Below, piece by piece: positions 1-5,898 of a stretch of DNA of 7,476 nt. Location of the stretch: positions 1 to 7,476 of the forward strand of contig URWH01000086.1 of NCBI GenBank assembly GCA_900551515.1, in the 5' to 3' direction. The notes beneath the pieces were generated by a model, which saw nothing but the letters and a program-made list of their open reading frames with translations, did no database searches and was not told where the DNA came from. Within the stretch, counting starts at the first letter, position 1; the number at the start of each line of letters is the position of its first letter. A program made the position numbers and the translations under genes. The DNA is from an uncultured Porphyromonadaceae bacterium (GTDB lineage: Bacteria > Bacteroidota > Bacteroidia > Bacteroidales > Muribaculaceae).

Positions 1-15
1 GGTGAATGGTCTCGA

Positions 16-34
16 TGATTTTTGTAAATTCGCA
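16..34 (+). promoter_or_regulatory. Promoter-like element, imperfect copy of the 92-111 motif
   Basis: This 19-bp stretch (TGATTTTTGTAAATTCGCA) is almost the same as the 20-bp stretch at 92-111. The copies differ by one inserted A and by C in place of T in the -7 box (TAAATTCG instead of TAAATTTG). It may be a weak upstream promoter for the peptidase gene, or a relic of a duplicated promoter. No gene starts directly behind it, so its function is uncertain. I see no convincing gene in the rest of 1-140. Confidence 0.3.
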
Positions 35-76
35 CTTGCTTGTTTAATCTGCGCGCCCCGACTTTCGTCGTCAGAA

Positions 77-109
77 TTGCGCTTTTAAGGCTGATATTTT
101 GTAAATTTG
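77..109 (+). promoter_or_regulatory. Bacteroidota-type promoter for the prolyl oligopeptidase gene
   Basis: TAAATTTG at 102-109 matches the Bacteroidota -7 consensus TAnnTTTG exactly. A TTG at 77-79 lies 22 bp upstream, slightly further than the usual 19-21 bp, and could act as the -33 element. Transcription would start near 115, leaving a leader of about 25 nt before the ATG at 141. The promoter probably serves the whole + strand cluster, because no other clear -7 box is visible between its four genes. Confidence 0.6.
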
Positions 110-140
110 CATTTCGAATCAGAAACCCATCACAAAAGAC

Positions 141-2291
141 ATGAATTCAAATATCTTTGTAATGACAATCATATCGGCCGCCGCCACCATACCGGCGGCA
201 TCCGCACAGACAGTGTATCCGCAGGCTCCCTCCGACAACTCGGTGTCCGACAACTATTTCGGCACCATCGTCAGCGACCGTTTCCGTCCGCTTGAAAACG
301 ACACCGCCGAGGCCACACTCCACTGGGTCGAGGCTGAAAATGCCGTCACCGGCGCCTACTTCGACAAGATCCCGTTCCGCGATGACATCCGCCAGCGCCT
401 CACACGTCTCAACAACTATAAGAAAACCGGCCTGCCCTGGCGCGACAACGACGGCCTCTACTACTTTTTTGAAAACGACGGTCTGCGCAACCAGTCGCTG
501 CTCTACCGCAGCAAAACCGTCGACGGAACGCCCCGGCTGTTCCTCGATCCCAATGCCCTGTCTGACGACGGCACTGTAGCGCTTACCGGACTTGTGCAAA
601 GTCCCGACGGAAAATACACGGCTTACACCATTTCCCGAAGCGGCTCTGACTGGACAGAGATCTACGTCATGGACACCGCCACCGGCCGCCTTCTCGACGA
701 CCATATCGTGTGGGCCAAATTCACCTCGCCTCAGTGGTGGCGCAACGGTTTCTTCTACAGCGCATACCCTGCTCCCGAAGCCGGCAAAGAATACTCTAAC
801 GCCAACGAAAACCATCAGATACTCTATCACGAGATCGGCACGCCGCAAAGCGCCGACCGTCTCATCTATGAGGATCCCTCGCAGCCGCTCCACTTCCACT
901 CGGCCTACGTGCCCGAAGGCAGCGACTATCTTTTCGTCATCGGCTCAGGCGAAGGCTTCGGCGAATCGCTGATGGTGAAGAATCTTGCCGATCCGAACGG
1001 CGGATGGACCGTTATCGAGCCGACGCAGGACTATTCGATCTCGCCGATAGGGATTGCCGGCGGCCGCGTCTATCTCCTCACGTCGGCAGGCGCCGAACGT
1101 TACCGCCTGATGGCCGCCGACCTCAACAAGCCGCAGCGCGCCAACTGGATTGAGATAGTGCCGGAAGCTGACAACGTGCTCACCGACGTCACCATCTCCG
1201 GCAACAAGCTCCTCCTTTCATATATGATCGATGCCGCCGACCATATTTTCGTCCACGACCTCAACGGCAAACGCCTGAGCGAAATCAAGCTGCCGGGCAT
1301 CGGCACAGCAAGCGTCTGGGGCTCTAAGAATTATCCCGACGATGTGTTCTATTCGTTCACTTCGTTTGTCAGCCCGTCGGCCCGCTATGCCTACGATCCC
1401 GCCACCGGCGAGAGCCGACTGATAGGCCGCACCGAAATCGACGGCATCAACCTCGACGACTATGTCACGGAGCAGGTGTTCTACACCTCGACTGACGGCA
1501 CGCGCATCCCCATGTTCATCACACGCCGCAAAGACATCAAACTCGATGGCACCAATCCCACGCTGCTCTACGGCTACGGCGGGTTCAACATATCGCTGAC
1601 ACCCGGATTCTCCGCCCAGCGCCTCCTCTGGCTTGAAAACGGCGGCATCTACGCCCAACCCAACCTCCGCGGCGGCGGCGAATACGGCGAAGCATGGCAC
1701 AAAGCCGGCACACAGATGCAGAAGATGAACGTGTTCAACGACTTCATAGCAGCCGCACAATATCTCATCGACAACGGCTACACCTCGCCCGAGCACCTCG
1801 CCATCCAGGGCGGCAGCAACGGCGGCCTCCTCGTCGGCGCCACGGTCAACCTGCGGCCCGACCTCTTCCGCGCTGCCATCCCGCAGGTGGGCGTCATGGA
1901 CATGATGCGCTACCACCTCTTCACCATCGGCTGGAACTGGGCTCCCGACTACGGCACAAGCGCCGACTCGAAAGAGATGGCCGACTATCTGCTCTCCTAC
2001 TCGCCCCTCCACACGATCCGCAACGACGGCACCCCCTATCCCGCCATCCTCGTAACGACAGCCGATCACGACGACCGCGTAGTCCCGGCCCACTCATTCA
2101 AATATGCCGCTCAGCTGCAGGCTTCCGACACCGGCAACGCACCTAAGCTCATCCGCATCGACTCCAAAGCGGGTCACGGGTCCGGCAAGCCGCTCACAAA
2201 AGTGATCGACGAACAGACCGACATCTATTCATTCCTATTCTACAATCTCGGGATCACACCCCGCCACACAAGCGCCTCCACATCGAAATGA
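141..2291 (+). CDS. Prolyl oligopeptidase, S9A family, exported
   Basis: A 716-residue serine peptidase that cleaves short peptides after proline; the family is normally about 700 residues, so it is full length. The N-terminus (residues 1-22) looks like a signal peptide with a probable Ala-Ser-Ala cleavage site before Gln23, so it likely acts in the periplasm. The middle part (about 80-435) should be the seven-bladed propeller that gates substrates. The C-terminal alpha/beta-hydrolase domain carries YGYGGF (oxyanion Tyr479), the nucleophile Ser559 in GGSNGG, Asp644 and substrate-binding Arg646 in HDDRVV, and His679 in AGHGSGKP, matching porcine Ser554, Asp641, Arg643 and His680. The ATG at 141 is the first start after an in-frame stop at 102. 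Oddly, the signal peptide n-region has no Lys or Arg. The stop overlaps the next gene by 4 bp (ATGA), suggesting translational coupling. Confidence 0.96.
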   Translation: MNSNIFVMTIISAAATIPAASAQTVYPQAPSDNSVSDNYFGTIVSDRFRPLENDTAEATLHWVEAENAVTGAYFDKIPFRDDIRQRLTRLNNYKKTGLPWRDNDGLYYFFENDGLRNQSLLYRSKTVDGTPRLFLDPNALSDDGTVALTGLVQSPDGKYTAYTISRSGSDWTEIYVMDTATGRLLDDHIVWAKFTSPQWWRNGFFYSAYPAPEAGKEYSNANENHQILYHEIGTPQSADRLIYEDPSQPLHFHSAYVPEGSDYLFVIGSGEGFGESLMVKNLADPNGGWTVIEPTQDYSISPIGIAGGRVYLLTSAGAERYRLMAADLNKPQRANWIEIVPEADNVLTDVTISGNKLLLSYMIDAADHIFVHDLNGKRLSEIKLPGIGTASVWGSKNYPDDVFYSFTSFVSPSARYAYDPATGESRLIGRTEIDGINLDDYVTEQVFYTSTDGTRIPMFITRRKDIKLDGTNPTLLYGYGGFNISLTPGFSAQRLLWLENGGIYAQPNLRGGGEYGEAWHKAGTQMQKMNVFNDFIAAAQYLIDNGYTSPEHLAIQGGSNGGLLVGATVNLRPDLFRAAIPQVGVMDMMRYHLFTIGWNWAPDYGTSADSKEMADYLLSYSPLHTIRNDGTPYPAILVTTADHDDRVVPAHSFKYAAQLQASDTGNAPKLIRIDSKAGHGSGKPLTKVIDEQTDIYSFLFYNLGITPRHTSASTSK

Positions 2292-3220
2292 TCAACCGCC
2301 TGCTCACTCTCCTCAGCGCCGCCGCACTCCTTCCGGTACTCACCGGATGTTTCACGGGCATCGAAAGCACTCCGGCCATCACCGACAGCGACCTTCGGCG
2401 CCAGAACATCCGCGTCACACCCGAAGAGACCTATCTCGATGACATCGAAAAAGCCTACTTGGCGGCCGACAATCTCACCACAGGCAAACGCTTCTGGGTC
2501 ACCGACCCCAAGATACGCCTCGTCCTCGACCCATCGGCGGCATCGGCCGACATACGCACCGGCGACACCCTCCGTCTGGCCGGCATAAGCGAAGCCACAT
2601 CGGTCGACGGACAACAGCTGGCCGACATCCGGCTCAGCGACCGCAACAGAGCCGTATTCACCTATCGCACAACGTTTTCGCCCGACGATATCCGCCGCGC
2701 CCACCGCGCCGACATACCCTTCACCGTCGACATCGACCTCGTTGAATCCGTCAGGAAGAAAATGGCCGGCAACACCTACTATATCACGACGGCAACGCGC
2801 TACGACATGAACGACCAGATCTTCAACAGCCGGCGATTCGTGCCGGTGACCGTCGACGCCGTTGATCCCGGCACGGCCTACTACCCCATACGCCTCACAC
2901 TCACCGACGACCGCGGGAAGCAATTCCGCCTCTACATGTCGGCCGGATCGACGATGACGATGCCCCGCAAATTCTCATCGATGTTTTCGCTCACCGATCC
3001 GCATGCCAAATATCCGGCCATCACCGACGCCAACTGGGCGCTCATCATCGACGGCCGCGTGGCGCAGGGCATGACGCGGGACGAATGCCGCCTTGCCCTC
3101 GGCACACCCGCCAACATCGACCGGCAGACAGGCTACAGCGTGCTGCGAGAGATATGGACCTACGACGGCGGACGCTTCCTTGTGTTTGACGACGGCATCC
3201 TCGAATCGTTCCGCCAGTAA
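2288..3220 (+). CDS. Lipoprotein with BamE/SmpA-like C-terminal domain, unknown function
   Basis: A 310-residue protein I cannot assign to a named gene. Residues 1-20 form a lipoprotein signal peptide ending in the lipobox Leu-Thr-Gly-Cys, with Cys21 the lipidated residue. Nothing acidic directly follows the Cys, so I see no clear Bacteroides surface-export signal and expect it to face the periplasm. Residues 22-245 are beta-rich and unrecognised. The last 60 residues (251-310) resemble the BamE/SmpA fold: an Ile-Asp-Gly start, a Gly-Met-Thr motif at 261-263 followed by Arg-Asp-Glu-Cys, Leu-Gly-Thr-Pro at 271-274, then Glu-Ile-Trp (Trp290) and a Leu-Val-Phe strand. BamE is a small accessory of the outer-membrane assembly machine, but this protein is much longer, so the same role is not implied. 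It overlaps the peptidase stop (ATGA) and ends 8 bp before the next gene. Confidence 0.85.
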   Translation: MINRLLTLLSAAALLPVLTGCFTGIESTPAITDSDLRRQNIRVTPEETYLDDIEKAYLAADNLTTGKRFWVTDPKIRLVLDPSAASADIRTGDTLRLAGISEATSVDGQQLADIRLSDRNRAVFTYRTTFSPDDIRRAHRADIPFTVDIDLVESVRKKMAGNTYYITTATRYDMNDQIFNSRRFVPVTVDAVDPGTAYYPIRLTLTDDRGKQFRLYMSAGSTMTMPRKFSSMFSLTDPHAKYPAITDANWALIIDGRVAQGMTRDECRLALGTPANIDRQTGYSVLREIWTYDGGRFLVFDDGILESFRQ

Positions 3221-3228
3221 CCAATGTT

Positions 3229-4014
3229 ATGACCGAAGAAACAATGGACAAAATACGCCTCACATTTTTAGGTACCGGCACCTCGATAGGCGTGCCTATG
3301 ATCGGCTGCCCGTGTCCGGTGTGTCACTCCACCGACCCGCACGACAAGCGGCTGCGCGCATCGGTGCTGGTTGAGACCGGCGGGAAGTGTCTGCTCATTG
3401 ACTGCGGTCCCGACTTCCGCCAGCAGATACTGCGGCTCGGCAGCCCGTGGCTCGACGCCCTGCTCGTCACCCACACCCACTACGACCATCTCGGCGGCAT
3501 CGACGACCTCCGCCCCTACTGTCAGCGCGAAGGCGGATTTCCGGTTTACTGCCGCAGCGATGTGGCCAGGGACATCCACACGCGCATGCCCTACTGCTTC
3601 GGCGCGCAGCACTATCCCGGAGCACCGGTCTACGACCTCCGCATCATCGACGACCGGCCGTTTGTCGCCGCCGGCATACCGGTGACACCGCTTCCGGTGA
3701 TGCACACCCCGAAGCTCCGCATCACCGGCTTCCGCATAGGGGCTCTCAGCTACATCACCGACTGCAAAATCATGCCTTCCTCTACCCTCGAACTTCTGAA
3801 AGGCACACACACCCTTGTCATCAATGCTCTGCGTTTTAAAGAACATCCTTCGCATCTGAACATCAGCGAAGCGCTCGGCGTTATAAAAGCAGTGAAACCC
3901 CGGAGAGCGCTGCTCACGCACATCTCCCACGATCTCGGCTTTCATGCCGCGGTCGACCGGCTGCTACCTGACGGCGTCCAGCTTGCTTTCGACGGGCTCA
4001 CCATCGAAATTTAG
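3229..4014 (+). CDS. PhnP-like MBL-fold phosphodiesterase (COG1235)
   Basis: A cytoplasmic metallo-beta-lactamase-fold hydrolase of 261 residues. It resembles E. coli PhnP, a cyclic-phosphate phosphodiesterase, along its length: the LGTGTSIGVP start, His82, His84, Asp86 and His87 in HTHYDH, then His159, Asp178 and His231 complete the two-metal site. Cys27, Cys29, Cys32 and His234 match the extra structural zinc site of PhnP (Cys21, Cys23, Cys26, His225). The C-terminal LTHISH followed by a Phe-Asp-Gly also matches. PhnP works in phosphonate breakdown on 5-phosphoribosyl 1,2-cyclic phosphate, but no phosphonate genes lie nearby, so the substrate here is open. Start choice is uncertain: the ATG at 3244 (residue 6) has a purine-rich GAAGAAAC upstream and leaves a start closer to the family norm. 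It lies 8 bp after the lipoprotein gene, apparently in the same transcript. Confidence 0.9.
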   Translation: MTEETMDKIRLTFLGTGTSIGVPMIGCPCPVCHSTDPHDKRLRASVLVETGGKCLLIDCGPDFRQQILRLGSPWLDALLVTHTHYDHLGGIDDLRPYCQREGGFPVYCRSDVARDIHTRMPYCFGAQHYPGAPVYDLRIIDDRPFVAAGIPVTPLPVMHTPKLRITGFRIGALSYITDCKIMPSSTLELLKGTHTLVINALRFKEHPSHLNISEALGVIKAVKPRRALLTHISHDLGFHAAVDRLLPDGVQLAFDGLTIEI

Positions 4015-4037
4015 CTTCTTATTAAACGCAATTTACA

Positions 4038-4754
4038 ATGAACAGAGTGACTTTTCTTGACAACAGCGGCTTCATCGTAGCCACTGACGATGTGATCATG
4101 GTGTTTGACTATTACCGCGATCCGGCACACGCTCTTCACCGCACCCTCGAGCAGAACCCCGAGAAACCGGTGGTGTTCTTCGTCACACATCACCATCCCG
4201 ACCACTTCAACAAATCGATATTTGAACTCGCCCAGAACCACAAACGCACTTATGTGCTGTCGAACGACGTCTACCCGCAGAACGTGCCCGACAACCTCGC
4301 TGTGGCAGGCATGAGCAAGGGCGACGTGATTGAAGATCTCCCCGGCTCGCTCACGGTCAAGGCATTCGGATCAACCGACGCCGGCGTCAGCTTCCTCGTG
4401 ATGACAAAAACAGGCGAGAAGATTTTCCATGCCGGCGATCTCAACGACTGGCACTGGCAGGATGAAGCCTCCATGCGTGAAGTGGAAGAGGCCGGCAATC
4501 ATTTCCGCACCATAGTCAACCGCATAGCCGAAGAGGTGCCCGCAGTCGACATCGCCTTCTTCCCCGTCGACGTGCGCCTCGGCTCCGACTTTGCCCGCGG
4601 TGCCCGCGAATTCCTCAATGCCGTGAAAGTGCGCGACTTCTTCCCGATGCATTTCAAGGGCGACTACAAGAAAGCATGCGACTTCGCCGGCTACGAAGTT
4701 GAAGGCACCACGATGCATTGCCTCCACACTCCGGGCGAATCGATCGAGCTCTGA
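4038..4754 (+). CDS. MBL-fold metallo-hydrolase, COG2220-like, substrate unknown
   Basis: A 238-residue protein with no signal peptide, so probably cytoplasmic. It has the metal-binding signature His51, His53, Asp55 and His56 (HHHPDH), a His-Ala-Gly-Asp motif with Asp134 as the likely bridging ligand, and a late His205 in Phe-Pro-Met-His. The usual motif-3 histidine is not obvious: the corresponding region reads Gly-Ser-Thr-Asp-Ala-Gly, with Asp114 where many relatives have His. It shares little with the preceding MBL protein beyond the fold motifs, so the two are neighbours rather than a recent duplication. UlaG-like lactonases and general MBL hydrolases are the nearest families I can suggest, and I would not name a substrate. 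It starts 23 bp after the previous stop with no -7 box between, and is followed by two hairpins. The ATG at 4038 is preceded by the A-rich CAATTTACA. Confidence 0.88.
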   Translation: MNRVTFLDNSGFIVATDDVIMVFDYYRDPAHALHRTLEQNPEKPVVFFVTHHHPDHFNKSIFELAQNHKRTYVLSNDVYPQNVPDNLAVAGMSKGDVIEDLPGSLTVKAFGSTDAGVSFLVMTKTGEKIFHAGDLNDWHWQDEASMREVEEAGNHFRTIVNRIAEEVPAVDIAFFPVDVRLGSDFARGAREFLNAVKVRDFFPMHFKGDYKKACDFAGYEVEGTTMHCLHTPGESIEL

Positions 4755-4772
4755 CCGCAGACCGCACAACAC

Positions 4773-4792
4773 TCCGGCCGCTTACAGCCGGA
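4773..4792 (+). other. Small hairpin after the second MBL gene
   Basis: TCCGGC at 4773-4778 pairs with GCCGGA at 4787-4792 around an 8-nt loop, 18 bp after the stop codon at 4754. It has no T-run, so it is unlikely to terminate alone. It sits just before the much stronger hairpin at 4803-4841 and could protect the 3' end of the transcript. Confidence 0.3.
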
Positions 4793-4802
4793 CCGAAAAG
4801 CA

Positions 4803-4841
4803 GCGTGGCCGCAAACGGAACTGTTTCCGTTGCGGCCACGC
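4803..4841. terminator. Strong hairpin, probable bidirectional terminator
   Basis: The left arm (4804-4820) and right arm (4825-4840) pair over 16 bp with one bulged A and a CTGT loop, and 4803/4841 add one more G-C pair. On the + strand the stem is followed by CCGTTTATTAT; on the - strand it is followed by CTGCTTTTCGG. It lies between the convergent ends of the second MBL gene (stop at 4754) and nagB (stop at 4932), where a shared intrinsic terminator is expected. The T-tracts are imperfect, so termination efficiency is uncertain. Confidence 0.75.
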
Positions 4842-4905
4842 CGTTTATTATAGCTTGCGCTGTCGTCAGCTCTGATTGTTACAGCTGAGATTGCTTATTA
4901 CAGAT

Positions 4906-4925
4906 GCGCTGTTTGTAACAGTCGC
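4906..4925 (-). other. Short hairpin just downstream of nagB
   Basis: CTGTT at 4909-4913 and AACAG at 4917-4921 pair around a 3-nt loop. GCG (4906-4908) and CGC (4923-4925) extend the stem past one bulged T. Read on the - strand it lies 6 nt after the nagB stop codon. It lacks a T-run, so it may be a 3'-end stabilising structure, with the hairpin at 4803-4841 acting as the real terminator. Confidence 0.3.
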
Positions 4926-4931
4926 GGTGTC

Positions 4932-5741
4932 TTAGAGCTGCGATTCGGGATCGAGGTTGGCGCTCTCGATGTCCTTGAAATAGCGGTAGGTGCCCACTTT
5001 GAGTTCGTCGCAAGCGGCATCGTCGGCAACGATGATGGCTTTGGGGTGCATCTGCAGAGCGGAGATGGTCCACATCTGAGAGATGCCGCCTTCAACGCCG
5101 TGACGGAGGGCGCGTGCTTTGTTGTGGCCGTTGACGATGAGCATGACGCTCTTGGCAGCCATCACGGTGCCGACGCCTACGGTGAGAGCTGTTTTGGGAA
5201 CGAGGTCGACGTTGTTGTCGAAGAAACGCGAGTTGGCGATGATGGTGTCGCTGGTGAGCGTTTTCATGCGGGTTTTGGAGGTGAGGGCCGAGCCTGGTTC
5301 GTTGAATGCGATGTGTCCGTCGGGACCGACGCCGCCCATGAAGAGGTCAATGCCGCCGTAGGAAGCGATCTTAGCCTCGTAGGCAGCACATTCAGCCAGA
5401 GGATCGGCAGCGTTTCCGTTGAGGATGTTGACGTTTTCGGGAAGGATATCAATCTGGTTGAAGAAGTTGGTCCACATGAAAGTGTAGTAGCTCTGCTCGT
5501 GGTCGCGGGGGATGCCGCAATATTCATCCATATTGAACGTCACGACGTTTTTGAACGACACTTTGCCGGCTTTGTTGAGCTTGATGAGCTCGCGGTACAT
5601 GCCGAGGGGCGAGCTGCCGGTGGGGCAACCGAGCACGAAAGGATGTTCGGCCGTCGGTTTGGCCTCATTGATGCGTGCGGCGACATAGCGGGCAGCCCAT
5701 TGCGATACTTTTTCGTAGTCGGGTTCGATGATCAGTCTCAT
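4932..5741 (-). CDS. nagB: Glucosamine-6-phosphate deaminase
   Basis: A 269-residue cytosolic enzyme that converts glucosamine-6-phosphate to fructose-6-phosphate and ammonia, feeding amino sugars into glycolysis. It aligns without gaps to E. coli NagB (266 residues) from the Met-Arg-Leu-Ile start, so residue numbers coincide. Present are the phosphate loop PTGSSP near 41-46; catalytic Asp72 (FNMDEY), Asp141 and His143 (PDGHIAF) and Glu148; and the phosphate contacts Arg172 and Lys208. The E. coli allosteric residues Ser151, Arg158, Lys160, Thr161 and Tyr254 are also kept, which points to the hexameric form activated by N-acetylglucosamine-6-phosphate. It is transcribed divergently from the NagB-like/PIG-L fusion gene and has its own promoter at 5783-5790. 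No nagA deacetylase is in the window. The start matches the family start exactly; only the last few residues (Asp-Pro-Glu-Ser-Gln-Leu) differ in length. Confidence 0.97.
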   Translation of the reverse strand: MRLIIEPDYEKVSQWAARYVAARINEAKPTAEHPFVLGCPTGSSPLGMYRELIKLNKAGKVSFKNVVTFNMDEYCGIPRDHEQSYYTFMWTNFFNQIDILPENVNILNGNAADPLAECAAYEAKIASYGGIDLFMGGVGPDGHIAFNEPGSALTSKTRMKTLTSDTIIANSRFFDNNVDLVPKTALTVGVGTVMAAKSVMLIVNGHNKARALRHGVEGGISQMWTISALQMHPKAIIVADDAACDELKVGTYRYFKDIESANLDPESQL

Positions 5742-5748
5742 AATCTGA

Positions 5749-5781
5749 AGGTATTTTGATTTTGGTTTTAGGTATTTTGAT
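5749..5781 (-). repeat. 12-bp direct repeat in the nagB leader
   Basis: AGGTATTTTGAT occurs exactly at 5749-5760 and 5770-5781 (ATCAAAATACCT on the nagB strand), with a 21-bp period, or about two helical turns. The promoter-proximal copy overlaps the expected nagB transcription start and the other ends 8 nt before the start codon. Two copies on the same helix face would suit a repressor or an mRNA-level site. Because the sequence is AT-rich, a chance tandem duplication is also possible. Confidence 0.5.
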
Positions 5782-5782
5782 G

Positions 5783-5790
5783 CAAAGATA
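5783..5790 (-). promoter_or_regulatory. -7 promoter box for nagB
   Basis: On the - strand this reads TATCTTTG, an exact match to TAnnTTTG. The predicted start near 5776 gives a leader of about 35 nt, which contains the 12-bp direct repeats. No good -33 TTTG is visible at the usual spacing (around 5810-5815); that position is occupied by the loop of the GC-rich dyad at 5800-5822. Confidence 0.6.
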
Positions 5791-5799
5791 ATAAATTAC

Positions 5800-5822
5800 G
5801 CGCCGAATAAGCATCGGGGCGC
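5800..5822. other. GC-rich dyad between the divergent promoters, possible operator
   Basis: GCGCC at 5800-5804 pairs with GGCGC at 5818-5822. The inner GA (5805-5806) and TC (5814-5815) can add two pairs past a 2-nt bulge. It is a GC-rich island in an otherwise AT-rich 157-bp region, centred about 20 bp upstream of the nagB -7 box and about 55 bp upstream of the fusion-gene -7 box. That position would suit a regulator acting on both genes, but the symmetry is short and imperfect. Confidence 0.3.
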
Positions 5823-5865
5823 AATTTTTTTGGACTAAAATTTTTATAAAAAATAAATAAACGAT

Positions 5866-5873
5866 TAACTTTG
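5866..5873 (+). promoter_or_regulatory. -7 promoter box for the NagB-like/PIG-L fusion gene
   Basis: TAACTTTG matches TAnnTTTG exactly and lies 25 bp before the ATG at 5899, predicting a leader of roughly 20 nt. The region upstream (5823-5862) is almost pure A/T, with T and A tracts that could act like an UP element. There is no clear TTTG at the -33 distance; the nearest, at 5829-5832, is too far away. Confidence 0.6.
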
Positions 5874-5898
5874 TAACTCAAAACCATCAATACCGATC

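Noticed and set aside
2..88. Open frame of 28 codons ending in TAA at 86-88, a possible tail of an upstream gene
   Set aside because: Too short, with no recognisable motif, and a promoter-like element lies inside it. I cannot tell it from chance.
1218..2093. 291-codon open frame on the - strand, opposite the peptidase gene
   Set aside because: It is antisense to the catalytic domain of a clear prolyl oligopeptidase, its translation is Val/Gly/Ala/Asp-rich without recognisable motifs, and it reflects the GC-rich third positions of the real gene.
3224..3232. Two-codon mini-ORF (ATG TTA TGA) overlapping the ATG at 3229
   Set aside because: It could be a coupling device, but such a short overlap arises easily by chance and the real start of the PhnP-like gene may be at 3244.
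4877..4920. 7-bp inverted repeat TGTTACA/TGTAACA with a 30-nt spacer downstream of nagB
   Set aside because: The arms are short and far apart, and one arm is already used in the tighter hairpin at 4906-4925.
5046..5759. 237-codon open frame on the + strand across nagB
   Set aside because: It is the mirror of the nagB coding strand. nagB itself has full family conservation and the opposite frame has low-complexity Val/Gly/Glu content.
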